The notes: generated by a model from the letters alone, not told the origin. A stretch of 64,000 nt of DNA from Plectosphaerella cucumerina (GCA_020746995.1 JAGPXD010000004.1:4588001-4652000), one strand, 5' to 3'. Positions 11,263 to 23,182 are shown, counted from the first letter of the stretch. Program-made: numbers and translations.

Positions 11263-12764
11263 ATGCAGTCCAAGTTCCTCCTCCTCGCCGGCCTCGGTCT
11301 CGCCGCCGCCCAGGAAGAATGCACCCCGCACGACGACCACTGGCACTGCCCCCCCGGCGTTCCTGAGCCCACCACGCCCCCGAGCCAGCCGGAGCCGACT
11401 CCGACGCCCACAACGGTCGCCGCTACGACGTGCTTGTACGTTCCAACGTAACCTTAACCTTAAGCTTAAGCTGACCCCTTACTCTTAGCCCCACCATCAC
11501 CTCGTTCCCCCGCCTGGCCACGTTCCCTCCCGATGGCGATGCCTGGGCGGCCTCGATGAACGTCAAGTATAACGCGGATGCTGGCACTTTCTCTGGGTCG
11601 GAAGTTGCCATCACCTCGTTGACCACTACGTTCATCTGGGACACGATTACAAACGTCATGACCATCACTCTCTGGTACGACTCGAACGCCATTTCGTCCG
11701 AGGGGCTTGAGGTTGTCACTCAGACCGAGACGACGACCACGTGCACCGAAGGTGGCCAGGCGACCTCCACAGCCGCGCCTACTGGGGAGTGTGAGCCTCA
11801 CGATGATCACTGGCACTGCCCTCCCGGCGTTCCGGAGCCGACTTTCCCGCCGCCGCAGCCGACCTCCACGGCGTCGACCACGGCGGCCCCCGGCGAGTGT
11901 GAGCCTCACGATGATCACTGGCACTGTCCTCCTGGAGTGCCTCAGCCGACTTTCCCGCCGCCGCAGCCGACCGGGGAGCCTTCCACGAGTTCGACCGCGG
12001 CGCCCCCTGGCGAGTGTGAGCCTCACGACGACCACTGGCATTGCCCTCCTGGAGTGCCGGAGCCAACTTTCCCGCCTGGCCCTGCTCCCTCGCAGACTGG
12101 CCCGCCTGGAGATGACCACGACCATGACGAGGAGTGCACTGCCCATGACGACCACTGGCACTGTCCTCCCGGAGTGGAGGAGCCTCCATTCCCTCCTGGT
12201 GGCCAGCCTGGTGACGATCATGACCACGACGACGGCCACGACGACGATGGAGAGGAGTGTACCGCTCACGATGACCACTGGCACTGCCCTCCTGGTGTTG
12301 AGGAGCCTTCTCACCCGCCTGGTGGCCAGCCTGGTGACGATCATGACCACGACGACGGCCACGACGACGATGGAGAGGAGTGTACCGCTCACGATGACCA
12401 CTGGCACTGCCCTCCTGGTGTTGAAGAGCCCTCCTACCCTCCTGGAGGAGAGCCTGGCGATGACCACGAGGATGACCACGGCGAGGAGTGCACTGCCCAC
12501 GACGACCACTGGCACTGTCCTCCCGGCGTCGAGGAGCCCACGACCCCTCCCGCTTCCAATCCTAGCACCCCCTCGGCTCCTCAACCAACCCTCCCTGCCC
12601 TCCCTGCCACAACCTCGGCTCCCATCCACTCCTCCGCCGCCTCCTTCATTGCCGCACCTGCGACCACCACCGGCTTTGTCGAGGCTGGTTCCGGCCGGGC
12701 TGTTCCCGCCATGATGGCCACTGCCCTTGCCGGACTCTCTCTGCTTGGGTTCCTCTACATGTAG
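11263..12764 (+). CDS. GPI-like cell-surface protein with eight C-x2-H-DD-H-W-H-C repeats
   Basis: Exons 11263-11435 and 11489-12764 (53-nt intron); 482 aa. MQSKFLLLAGLGLAAAQ is a signal peptide. The motif C-[TE]-[PA]-H-D-D-H-W-H-C-P-P-G-V occurs eight times: once right after the signal peptide (C20-C29), then seven times from about 11790 to 12520. Between copies 1 and 2 sits a unique domain of about 80 residues (ITSFPRLATFPPDGDAW...LWYDSNAISSEG). Spacers are Pro-rich early and become Asp/His-rich (DDHDHDDGHDDDGE) in copies 5-8. The C-terminus has a small-residue stretch and a hydrophobic tail (MMATALAGLSLLGFLYM), typical of a GPI signal. Regular Cys/His/Asp spacing suggests divalent metal binding at the cell wall; this is inference. 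I cannot name the family. Confidence 0.8.
12198..12437 (+). repeat. Two near-identical 120-bp tandem units
   Basis: Repeat copies 6 and 7 of the preceding gene, with spacer, recur with a 120-bp period and almost no change over more than 100 bp, pointing to recent tandem duplication inside the gene. Confidence 0.75.
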
Positions 12765-13461
12765 CCTAGCAAACCAGTAGATCGAGTCTGATGGACTGTT
12801 TAATTTTTCACCTTCGGGTCCTTAATACAAACATTTGACTCATTTATTCTCGTTTCTGATGATGAAGGTGTCAACATCTGCTTTGCTGAAGAGGTGCTAC
12901 TGCCAGTCTCAGTCGTTCACGGGTTGTTCATGTGCCATTCCTAAGACCATGCCGTGACTCTCCTCCTGCGTGACTGCAATGACAACATCCCCTGTCCGTT
13001 GGCAACATCTTCCCACACAAGACATCCGGGTCGCCATGCACATGCACCAACCAACACTGCAATCACCCAATATCACCCCCACGCTCAGCTCGGCCGTCGT
13101 CCAAATGCCAAGACATCGCCTTTGTCCGGCTCCGGGCCCACAACCTTGATGTCCGGCCTCACAGGCAAGATGCAAACCTGCTCACGACCTGCAGTTGGTT
13201 CTTTGCCCCTGCATCTCAGCCCAGAAATCATGCAGCTGAGCACCCTGATGGACGAGCTAGACCAGGACCGACAGCCACCTCGCTACCGCGCTTCCTTCTC
13301 GCGAACCTATCACGTCGGTGAGATGAAATGAGGTCTGACTTGGCAAGCACCTTTGTAGGCGACTTCTTCCTCCTCACCGAGTATAAGACTCCCTCTCTCA
13401 AGCCATCTTCCTCCTCCTCTGTCTCACCACCAACCACAGTCACTCGCTTGCTTCATCCACC
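12765..13461. other. Intergenic region between the two repeat-protein genes
   Basis: Contains the 3' end of the upstream gene and promoter of the next one; short unsupported frames only. Confidence 0.5.
13382..13388 (+). promoter_or_regulatory. TATA-like element
   Basis: TATAAGA in GAGTATAAGACTCC, 80 bp before ATG 13462. Confidence 0.45.
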
Positions 13462-14175
13462 ATGAAGGCCTCCCAGATCATCGCCCTCCTCGGCTTCCTC
13501 GGCGCCGCTGCCGCTCAGGACGTCGACCCCGGCCCATCGCCCACGGCTTCCGTCGGCTGCGAGCCTCACGGAGACCACTGGCACTGCGAGGGTCCCCGGA
13601 CCGATGCCCCTGCCGCTCCCGTCGAGACTGTCGACCCCGGCCCATCCCCCTCGGCCTCTGTCGGCTGCGAGCCTCATGGTGACCACTGGTATGTTTAGCC
13701 CATCTTGGTTGTTGACCTCGACTGACTCCCCAGGCACTGCGAGGGACCGCGCACCTCCGCTCCCGCTGCTCCCGCCCCGGAGCCCGTCGAGACCTCCGTC
13801 GACCCCGGTCCATCCCCCTCCGCCTCCGTCGGTTGCGAACCCCACGGCGATCACTGGCACTGCGAGGGCCCTCGCACCGAGGCCGCCACCGAAGCCTCCA
13901 CCCAGACCACCACCGCCGCCCACGACGACGATGACAGCCACTCCTCCGTCGACCCCGGCCCGTCGCCCACCGCCTCGATCGGCTGCGAGCCCCACGGCGA
14001 CCACTGGCACTGCGAGGGCCCCGTCCCCGCCCCCTCCGGTGTCGTCCCCGAGTCCGAGTCGTTGCCCATCCCCGCGCCCACCTCAAGCGCGGAGGATCCC
14101 TTCGTCACCGCCGGCGCTGCTGCCGTTGGTGTTGGCGCGGCGGCTGCCATTGCTGCGGCTGTTCTGGCTCTGTAG
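13462..14175 (+). CDS. GPI-like secreted protein with four CEPHGDHWHCEGP repeats
   Basis: Exons 13462-13688 and 13734-14175 with a 45-nt intron (GTATGT...CTGACTCCCCAG); 222 aa. MKASQIIALLGFLGAAAAQ is a signal peptide. Four modules follow, each VDPGPSP-[ST]-AS-[VI]-G, then C-E-P-H-G-D-H-W-H-C-E-G-P. A small-residue hydrophobic C-terminus (AAVGVGAAAAIAAAVLAL) suggests a GPI anchor. The core motif is shared with the gene at 11263-12764 (C-x-P-H-x-D-H-W-H-C), so the two are probably distant paralogs or convergent repeat expansions. The intron interrupts the Trp codon inside the second copy, so splicing rebuilds the metal-binding-like motif. Function unknown; surface metal sequestration is one possibility. 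Confidence 0.8.
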
Positions 14176-14555
14176 AGGAGGACATGGTTCGATAATTGGG
14201 TCGCTGGACATGTAAATCTGTGGATGCTTCGTGTCGGTCGTGGTCTCCCTACTTACCGAGGCAGTTCATCTCAGCACCCGTGTAAATAGCCATTGATTGC
14301 TCTTCTGTATCTATGAAAGCAGATATGTGAAAGCCCGAGTCTCGAGCTAATATGACTTGACAGTCATCTTCCTGCAAATGATGGAGCTCATCTCCCAGAT
14401 CCTCGCGATGACAATGGCGTAGCTGCTCTCCATCCCAGCATTGCCTCAAATCCTCTCGCTGGGCCGTTTTCCACAGCAATGTCGTAGATCCTCTCAGCCA
14501 TTCGCAATGCCAATTTTGTCTCGCCTAGAAACGATCCCCTGACGTCTCCCCTTTC
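14176..14555. other. Convergent intergenic spacer
   Basis: Between the stop codons of the repeat-protein gene and the minus-strand GTPase gene; no gene recognised. Confidence 0.5.
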
Positions 14556-17500
14556 TCAGAACGACTGCAGATCCGCCACACACTTGCTCAGCTCCTGAAC
14601 GGTCTTTTGAAGCTCTTTCACGGCGCTCTCCACCGATGGGTCGGGCTTCTTCGGGGTGAGAACCACGTCGAACTCATGGACGAGCCTGTCGAGAACCTCC
14701 GCCACGACCATCTCGATCGATTCGGTCGACTCCTTGACTCTATTCTCCGTGTCGGCCAGGAACAGGGTAGCCATGCTGGGGAAGAGGGTGCCGCTATTGA
14801 GTTTCTCGGCAATGCATGCCCGTTGCCTTGCGCCGATGCCCGTGCCTGCATGATCTGTCAGCTTTGGTCCCTCTGTCTCATCCGAGGAAGCACTTACCAC
14901 GATCGTTGACCGCTTTGCGGTATGTGGGCACCATCTCCCGGGTGACGTATCCTAGCTCATCGGCCGTGAGGACTTGAGACTTTAAGTTCCTGGCAGCCCT
15001 CTGTTAGCCATGCTGTCAAACACCGTTCTGGGAATGAGGCTTACTTGACGTCCTTGGTGAGTTTCTCAAACTCGCTCGCAATGCGGTGCTGCCACATCTC
15101 GATCATGTTCTGAATCGTGCCGAACAGCATGTTCCTCTCCGTGGTCGGGACGTCTGGGAGAGACAAGCTGTTAGCTGATGCATGCCCACTGCCAACGTCC
15201 GTGCACCTACCGCAAAGAGTACCGTCCATGAAACCCTTGAGGCTGCTGATGAAATCGTCGATAACCTCGGGCTGAAGTTGCTTGAGCTTGAAGAAGACAT
15301 CCTTCCACGGTCCCTTCAAGTCTTTCTGCATCTGGCAGATCATCAGATCATTCCAGTTGACGGGGCCGCGCACACGAGTATTGTGGTTGCCGTTGCGCCG
15401 GCACCAGGCGCTGTAGGAGACTGTCAAGTCCATGTCAGTGTCGTCTTGCATCGCGGCTTGATCCGCCTTACCCCAGTGCCACTGTGTCTTGTCAGTACTC
15501 GACCCCAACTCAAGTTAGTGGAGTGCCCGACATACCTCTTCCCATGAAACAGACTCGGCGACTGACTTTCGTGCCCATTTGTCCTGCTTGGCGGCTTTGA
15601 AAAGACATGTTAGCATTCCCTCCAAATCTCACCCGAAAAAGGTTCCACGTACTCCAAGACTCCATGAACTTGACCCAGTAGGCCTCGAGCGCCATCTTCA
15701 GAAGTTTGGCGACATGGGGAGGAACCTGTGTTGGGTGTCAGCAATTGCACACTGGTACACTTCGCAAAGCATTGACATACCTTGCGGCGAATCTCGGCAA
15801 GTCTCATGGTAATGATTACTCGCTGCTCTTCTCCGACGTTGACTTTGGAGAGCATCCTGTGTGCCCAGGCCTCGGCAGATTGGAGGAAACCCGGCACGGT
15901 GGTCTTCATCCAGTATCTGGCCTCGGCCAGCCTGGCATCTGCCGTGATCGTGTGGCAGTACAGACGCAGGGCCGGAATTCCTGTGGCCTGTACTCGGTCG
16001 GTCTCACCCAACTCGCAGAGCTTTTCGTACGCATGATTTCCAACACAGAAGACTTTGAGACGCGCACCAGTCTCAGGTTCGTACTTGGCCTTCAGGGCCT
16101 TGGTGATGCGGTTGGCGCGGGCGGAGATGAGTCTGTACTTTCGCCTGTGCTTGGCAGCTTTCTTCCACTTGGAGTTGCCAGATCCTTTGGCAGAGTTGAG
16201 CTCGGCCGTAAGCTGGTTCATCTCCGCGTCGGAAATTTCCTTGCCGTCGCCGACGAATTCGGCGATGGCCGCCTTCTCGTTGATGTCCTAACCCATGTCA
16301 GTTGGTGCCATCCTGCTGAGACGGGGCGCTCACATCAGAAGCAGTGCAGACGACTGTGAGTTTGAGCTCATCTTCACCAGGCTTTTGGTCTCGGAGTGTC
16401 TTGAGACGAATCGCTTCGTTGGTCAGGTAGGCTTTGACAGATTGGTCGGTGACGACTCGGCCAATTTTGGCCACGATCAGAATCTCCTCGCAGTCGAGGA
16501 GGTACAGCTTGGAAGCTTTGACGCGGGCCAAGTTGGTGTCATGCAGGCCTGTCAGGGGATGTCAGTGTCAGGCCGTGAACACAAGAGAGGGAAGTCGACT
16601 CACCAGGAAGGTCCGCGAGAATGAGGCCGGTGCGAAGGACAGGAGAGTCGAGGTAGACCCTGTCGGCAAATGTCAGCGACTGTCAGATACAGCATGTCGG
16701 TAATGATCTCACTTGATGACCTTGGTGAAAGGCCAGAACTTGTCCTTCATGAAGGCGCCAGTCTTCGCGGCACACTCCTCCACGGTGTTCACGGCAGAAT
16801 GCCACACGGTCGATCCATTCTCGGTAGTCGTCCATCCACCGGCGGGCCACTCGATGGCATGCGCCCACTTGATGCACTGCTCGGTGACGCGATCTCCGGC
16901 GCCATCTGACATGTCGAGGAGAAACTCCACGGAGAAGCCTGCGAGATGGCCAAAGGCTGACATGAGGCCTTCTTGAGCCACAAGCGACTCTTTCTTGCAG
17001 TCGTCTTGGTCCGATTCTTCGCCGTGGCCAGTCTGGCTGGCGTCCTTTGCACCTTGAAGCCAGTACAAGCGGCAGCTCCAGACCATGTTGGTAACAATTT
17101 CTTCGAGTGCGATGCCGGTAGAGTATTCGACGGTGATCTCGAAGGGGCTCTTCTGTTCGTCCCTCTTTTGGTGGTACTCAATGACCACAGACGTGCATGC
17201 CGTACCAGTGTCGCCGGTGTGTGCGATGCCGGGAACGTGAAGGAGCGAGTTTATCAGGCTGCTCTTGCCTTGACCAGAGTCGCCGACCACGGCGAGGCGT
17301 CGACCGACGGCCGGCAGTTGCTTCATGCAGTTCTCCTCCAGCTCTCTGAGGCCTTCAGCATCGGGGCACTTCTGACGAACTTTACGGAGGACCTGTCTGA
17401 GTTTCACCAATGCGTCGTCGGCAATATCGAGGGCGTTGGACATGGCTGGATCGAAGAGTGCATGACTCAGAGGCTTCTCGCTCGCGATGTCGTAGGCGCC

Positions 17501-17584
17501 ATCCGCTCGAGGAAGCTGGAGTTGAGCAGGGGGGAGCAGTGTCGCGATGGCCCCCAAATCGAGGGGGCTGTCCTGGGAGTTCAT
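14556..17584 (-). CDS. Dynamin-superfamily large GTPase, nuclear GTPase SLIP-GC-like
   Basis: Ten exons, all in frame: 17584-16713, 16659-16604, 16548-16334, 16287-15781, 15725-15653, 15594-15536, 15481-15211, 15153-15045, 14989-14898, 14845-14556; 847 aa. The longer frame upstream begins with GTG, so I start at ATG 17584 (MNSQDSPLDLG). G1 is VVGDSGQGKSSLINSLL, with a threonine-rich switch I (GDTGTACTSV), and G3 is DLPG at the exon 2/3 junction. The G4 position reads CTASD rather than T-K-x-D. A long helical region with Lys/Arg-rich and coiled-coil-like stretches follows. Such proteins are common in filamentous fungi and resemble animal SLIP-GC, a nuclear GTPase linked to genome stability; the fungal role is unknown. 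Confidence 0.85.
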
Positions 17585-19462
17585 CGTGTTGGTGTCGACA
17601 GTTCGGTGTACGAGGTTGATGAGAGGAGGACTTGGTGAGGGATACACTGGAAGAATCCAGGCGGTTGTTGTTGTTGAGGAGAGATCTGAAGTTCAGAGGG
17701 GGGAAGGTTGGAGTGGGAGAGAAGTGGAAGAGAGAGGGAAGTGGAAGTGGGAGGGGAAGTAGGGAATAAATAAGGGAAGAAGGAAGGCGAGGAATTTAGT
17801 CAAACTCGGGCGAGGAAGTTGGCGAGGAAGTAGGTGCCGCAAAATCAGGCAAGAGGGAAATTTTGAGCAAAAGATAATAGCCCAACAGTAGAAATCAGGA
17901 TAATTCAGGTGGTAGCTACCTGCTTGACCAGATGTGGCAGAGTTTCCAGAGGGAAAGTTTCTAGAGGGAGGTGCGGTTTTGCAACCTGAGGTCACGAGCA
18001 AGGTCACGTCTCAGCAGGAAATTAGAGAGAGCAGCATTGGACTCGGTGGAGAGAGTTGACGAGCCTGTGACGAAGGAGCCAAATGTGAGATTTTGTCGTC
18101 AACATCATCGACGAAGCTACCAGAGATGCCTCAACAAGCATAAATAGGACGGGAGAATGTCCAGTCAGAAGGGCTGAAGACTCGTCGTGTTCGACCTGCT
18201 TTGCGGCCCGCAGGGGCCTACCACAGGGAGCAAAAATGCAGTGAATTTGACTGAGGCGACATGGTCTTGATACATGAGCATTCTTCTCTAGGTACCTAAG
18301 TTAGGTAGCTGGTCATAGTTCCAGGGCTTTTATGTCTTCAAGCTCCTCCAAAAAGACAGGACAAGGGTGTAGTATTTGAACAAGAAGTGATGAACAAAAG
18401 ACCTGCAGAAATCAAGCGGCATCCGACATATTGTACCATCTAGATCAACTGTCTGGGCCGCCTGGTATGACCTTCGCGACCCGAGGTTCCCAGCTCCTCT
18501 CGAACAGGATGTCTCATGTTTCCATGACGAAAAGACAGAGTGAATTCAGATTTAGCTGTCATCCCATCTCTGCCCCTCCAGCACCCAGGAAGAGGTGGTC
18601 TCCGGCCGGGACATCACAACCGTCCCAAAACCCCAGCAGCTCTGCACAAGTCATCAACGCAGACTGTGCCGAAGCTGTCAGATTCGTTGAAATAACAGGT
18701 CTACCCAGCAGAGGCCTCCGTCAACATCTCCCTTATACTCAATGCAATCCGGAACCCGAGTTGTCCGACAACCTCCATGCATCGTGCACAAATCAGATCC
18801 GCCTCACCGAATGTTGCCCAGCACGCATTGACAGCGGCTATTTATGGGACAGTAGCGGCAGATCGCCAGGGTCCAGGGCCCAGGCCAAGGGCCCCGACCC
18901 GAAGCTCCCGAGTCTGCACATCGGGCTCGGGTGCACAGCATCTTCAACTTCCGAAATGCTGTCCAGACAATGCTCGATGCTCCTCCAGAGCTTGCGCATC
19001 GACGCACTGCGATCCGTCCGTTTCATCAGACCATCCCCAGCTTCATCTCGTCGCCAGGCGTTTCGCTTGGCGCCTCGGTCTCGGTTCCGCTCTCGCGTCG
19101 GACCGCAGCACGGACCGGCGAGCGGCCCCTCCAAGACAAGCATAAACCGCGGGGCCGGCCAAGAGCCCGAGGAGCCGCGTCCGGGGTGAGGTCGTCGTGA
19201 GTCGCCGCATCGGAACAAGCCGTCGGGTTTCACGACGTCCCGGTGCTGTGCCTGACGACAGGGCTGGAGGCGTCATCGGCACCTCTGCGGCATGATGATG
19301 TTGCGTGGCTTCATGCGTGGAAGCCTAGAGGGATGGTATATAAAGGGTTGAGGAGCTGCTGTCGTCAATCTCTCATCAGCACTCACCTCGACATCTCACA
19401 GACTCACCATCCACCAGCATCACATCAACAACCACCAAACCACCACAAGACCCACCTTCAAA
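17585..19462. other. Divergent intergenic region, 1.9 kb
   Basis: Includes a purine-rich (plus strand) leader of the GTPase gene near 17640-17780 and a GGTACCTAAGTTAGGTA patch near 18290. An open frame at 18431-19189 has no recognisable domain and no ATG-supported context. No supported gene. Confidence 0.5.
19337..19344 (+). promoter_or_regulatory. TATA box
   Basis: TATATAAA about 120 bp before ATG 19463. Confidence 0.65.
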
Positions 19463-20103
19463 ATGGCCATCCTCTCCATCATCGCCCCCGAGATCCCCGC
19501 CGAGAGCAAGGACAAGTTTCTCGGCGCCTGGCCCACGCTCCTCGCCGAGCTCACCGCCCAGCCCGGCGTGGCTGGCGCATCTGGCGGCCTCATCGTCGCC
19601 GAGGACGGCGCCCCCGTCACCGACTTCAAGTTTGTCCAGGTCATCGGTATGTCGCCTCTTCCCTCGGCTCGACCCGTCTAACATTTGCAGCCTTCGCCTC
19701 CGCCAAGGATGCCGAGGACTTTGCCGCTTCCGCCTTTGCCCAGGAGCACAAGGACCGCTACCGCGAGCGCACCGGCAACGACCCGGTCGTCGGCCGCTTC
19801 GAGGTGCCCGACCTTCCCGCCGGCAAGACGCCCACGCCCTTCACGCAGTACTCGACGCTTGTCCTTGAGGATGAGAGCGGCCACGCCGAGGTCCGCAAGG
19901 CGTGGATGGACGTCGTGCAGGCGCTCGGCAAGGAGACTTTCGGTGGTCGCAGCGTTGAGGGACCTTTCGTTGGTCTGGGTATGATCGGATGGAACTCGCT
20001 CGAGGAGGCCGGCGCAGCCTTCAAGGACCCCAAGGCGGCTGAGGCCTGGGCCGCGTACCAGAAGCTGGGCAAGGGCAAGAACGTCATCGTTAAGGGACTG
20101 TAA
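19463..20103 (+). CDS. Dimeric alpha/beta-barrel (ABM/EthD-like) protein
   Basis: Exons 19463-19646 and 19691-20103 (44-nt intron, GTATGT...CTAACATTTGCAG); 198 aa, no signal peptide. The N-terminal half (PEIPAESKDKFLGAWPTLLAELTAQPGV, then a strand with DFKFVQVIAF, then a helix SAKDAEDFAASAFAQEHKDRY) has the beta-alpha-beta order of a ferredoxin-like dimeric barrel. The second half (FTQYSTLVLED...ALGKETFGG...GLGMIGWNSLEEAGAAFKDPKA) repeats that fold, so the protein looks like two fused barrel domains. Family members include monooxygenases and stress-response barrels; no catalytic residue can be singled out, so I leave the reaction open. Confidence 0.65.
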
Positions 20104-21425
20104 GCGATGGATTCTATGTTTTGCGGTGCATGGAGTAAGAAATACCTGAATTGAGCTAAATTTGTTGCACATGACATCTTCGTCAGAAAGGAAATGAAGT
20201 TGGTGATGAGGTGAAGTCACCCCTGTGGTGTGAAGAAGGGGAGGTTTCGGAAAGCTTTGATTCGGAAAGCGTGGTACCTGCATCGCTCCTTCCAAGAAAA
20301 GTGCACGTCAGAATCCAGCATCGTTCATCTGGCAAGAGTAAAGCTCGATCGTGCCTGCCCTGTTACCTCCCGTAAGTCAATTGGTACTTGCCGTTCCTGG
20401 GACATGCCATTGGCCGGATCAGGCAAGAGGTCTCTCGGTGAAGTGCATCTCGACTTTCTCTTCTTGCAGCTTCCCACAAACAATAACCCTTGACAACACC
20501 TCACCAACATCGGGCGCCTTGCTAGGCTTCAAAATCTCTGGTTTTTGCAGCAATCTGAGAGCCAAGTTCTCGGTGGACGGAGAAGAAAACCGACAGCAAC
20601 AGAATCCACGTGGGTTTATCAACCTTGGACGCCAGGCTGACCAGCGGCAACGGGGAACCATCATCAGCGTACACCAGTTGCAGCCTTTTCGCTACTTCAA
20701 CATCCACTCGAACGAATGCCTTCCTCTTTGCCGCCACACCATCAGCAGAAAGCGGCGATGTCGCCCGTCCAAATCTTCGAACAGCTTCGCCATCTCGTCA
20801 ACCACCTCCATCTGTGCCCGACTTCCTTGACCACATTTTGCGACTTCCGAAAACTCCCGCCTTCAATGGCCCAACACTTAGACTGGCACCCGCATGCTCT
20901 ACTTCCTCCGACGACGAATGAAGCACTTGTCGTGGATCTTTCAACGCCAACCCGATGCCACAACTCTCACCCATCTCGACTGCGGGGTCTGGGACCCAGC
21001 TTGCCAGCTTCTATTTCTGCCCCGATATCGCCGAGGACAAGTTTGTTTGCAGCTGAGCTTGGGGTCGACGGCCGATGACGCCACATGGTGGACTTCCATC
21101 CCCTGGCGCTTACACACTCTGCCGGACTCCCGGCCTGCCGGCATTTGAGTGATCGGGCCAAGAGTGCCGTTTGACGCGAGACGTGCAGCTATGAGTCCGG
21201 AATGCAGCCATTCGCGGCCTGTGCCGGTGCCGAGACCAGACGTTGAGTTCACACCCAAACCCCGGCCCGAAGTCAATCACACCCGGAGAGTGCCATGGCC
21301 AAAGCTTATCAGAGACACCCAGTGACACCCAAGCGAGCTGGAATTCGGGGCGTCACTGGTATAAGCGGAAGGCATGTCCACCTCAGGGACCATCCATTCC
21401 ACCCGTTTTCCACCGACATTCCAGC
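20104..21425. other. Intergenic region, 1.3 kb
   Basis: Overlapping frames of 60-120 codons occur in all phases around 20500-21080. None shows a domain or a splice chain that I could follow. A degenerate gene cannot be excluded. Confidence 0.45.
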
Positions 21426-23182
21426 ATGGCGCAGATCAAGACCTCCAACAGACCCGACGAATGGAAGATTGAGCAGGGGCTCGCGGCGGCCGAGCTGCCG
21501 GTGCTGGACATGACGGGGTCGGAGACCCGGGCGATCCCACCTCAGGTCTTTGGCAAGTTGACGAAGGACGACGCAAAAATCAAGGCGGTGGGTGATCGCA
21601 GTCGACTCTTCGCCAGGGAGAGGCCCGGCTGGAAGGGGTGAGTCCAGGTTCTTCGACACCACGGTCAACAGCTGACGCCCCCAGGTTCGTCGAGTGGGAG
21701 GAGCATCCCGACAAGAAGGAGGCCGCGCACAAACTCCTCACGGCGCAGACATTCCCGCCGAACCCCGAGTTCCAGCTAGGCCCCATCCCCGGGACGAACC
21801 CGGTGCTGCCCGGGACGCACTGGAAGATGTGGCACCACGCCATCGGCGGCGAGCTTGAGCAGGTGCCGGCCGACTCGTGGAGCACTGTGCTCGCGGAGAA
21901 GCATCCGGACATGCTGCACCTGCTGCAGTTCCCGTACAACGGCGAGCCACCGAAGCGCCTGGTCACCGATAAGGACGTGACGCCCAATCCACTGCACTTT
22001 GTGCGCAACCACGGCGGCATCCCGATTATTGACACCGGCGCTTACACCTTCTCGCTTGATGGACTCGTGGAGAAGCCGCAATCGTTCACGCTCGCCGACC
22101 TCCAAGACGAAGAGCGCTTCCCTCGAATGAGGCGTACCGTCACGATCCAGTGCTCGGGCACGCGCCGTATCGAGCAGATCCTCAAGTATCCTGGCCAGGG
22201 CGACGAGGTTCCACAGGCGCCCTGGGCCGAGGGAGCCATCGGAACGGCGCGGTACGAGGGCGTTAGTCTCCGGCGCGTGATCAAGGCGTGCGGTGGCCTC
22301 ACCAGGGGCGCCCGACATCTCGAGTTTTACGGCGCCGACACCTACTTCAAGGATGACAAGGCGATGAACTACGTCGTCAGCGTGCCGTGGTCCAAAGTGC
22401 GGGCTGACGAGGTCATCCTGGCGTGGTCGATGAACGGCGAGCCGCTGCCTCGCATCCACGGGTTCCCGCTGCGCGTCGTCGTGCTCGGCTACATCGGCGC
22501 GCGCAGCGTCAAGTGGCTGTACCGTGTCCGTGCCATCAAGTCACCATCGAGGGCCCCCGTGCAGAGCCAGGAGTACCTCTACTTCCAGCAGCAGGTCGGC
22601 AAGCACAACTTGAAGCTCACCGACGGCATCCAGATCCAAGAGATGCCTGTCAGTTCGGCCATCATGTCGCCTTGGACGCGTCAGGTCGTCGTGCACAATG
22701 GGACTATTCGATGCCGTGGCTGGGCCTACTCGGGCGGCGGGCGGTGGCCGGAGCGTGTCGAGCTTTCGGCCGATGGCGGCTTCAATTGGTACGCCGTGCC
22801 TCCGGGGCGGCTGTCGCGGAAGAGGCCGTGGGCATGGCGGACATGGGCGATGGACCTACCCTGCGACACCGAGGGCTGGGTCGAGATTGTCTGCCGATGC
22901 TGGGACAATGCGCTCAACACGCAGCCGCCGGATGTGAGGACCGCTTGGAACTGGGGGCTGCATGTCACCAGCTCGTGCCACCGCATCAGTGTCTACAGCG
23001 TGAACAAGTCGAAAGAGGCGACGAAGGCGAGGATGGACGAGTTTGACCGACGGGGCATTCCGTTTGCGCCCATCACGGTGCCGCTGGCCTTCCCGGCGCA
23101 GGACTGGGGAGAGTACGACAAGTATTGGGAGGAGAATGGGCCGCGGGATGCCGAGGGGGATGAGGGGGAGGACTCTGCGTAA
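21426..23182 (+). CDS. Sulfite oxidase-like molybdopterin enzyme
   Basis: Exons 21426-21637 and 21685-23182 (47-nt intron, GTGAGT...GCTGACGCCCCCAG); 569 aa. The Moco domain shows NHGGIPIID, the TIQCSGTRR segment carrying the candidate molybdenum-ligand Cys, a GVSLRRVIKACGG helix, and IHGFPLRVVVLGYIGARSVKWL. The C-terminal half (IRCRGWAYSGGGRWPERVELSADGG...WAWRTWAMDLP) matches the Ig-like dimerisation domain, and AWNWGLHVTSSCHR ends it. There is no cytochrome b5 or FAD module and no signal peptide, so it is not nitrate reductase. Likely oxidises sulfite or a related sulfur compound; electron acceptor and compartment are not evident. Confidence 0.85.

Noticed and set aside
12198..12437. CRISPR-like regular repeats
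   Set aside because: The repeats are in-frame protein-coding modules in a eukaryotic gene.
11466..12629. 387-codon minus-strand frame over the HWHC repeat gene
   Set aside because: Mirror of the repeats; Arg/Val-rich, no signal or domain.
20419..21276. Possible gene on either strand
   Set aside because: Frames overlap in all phases; no ATG-to-stop splice chain or known domain could be built.
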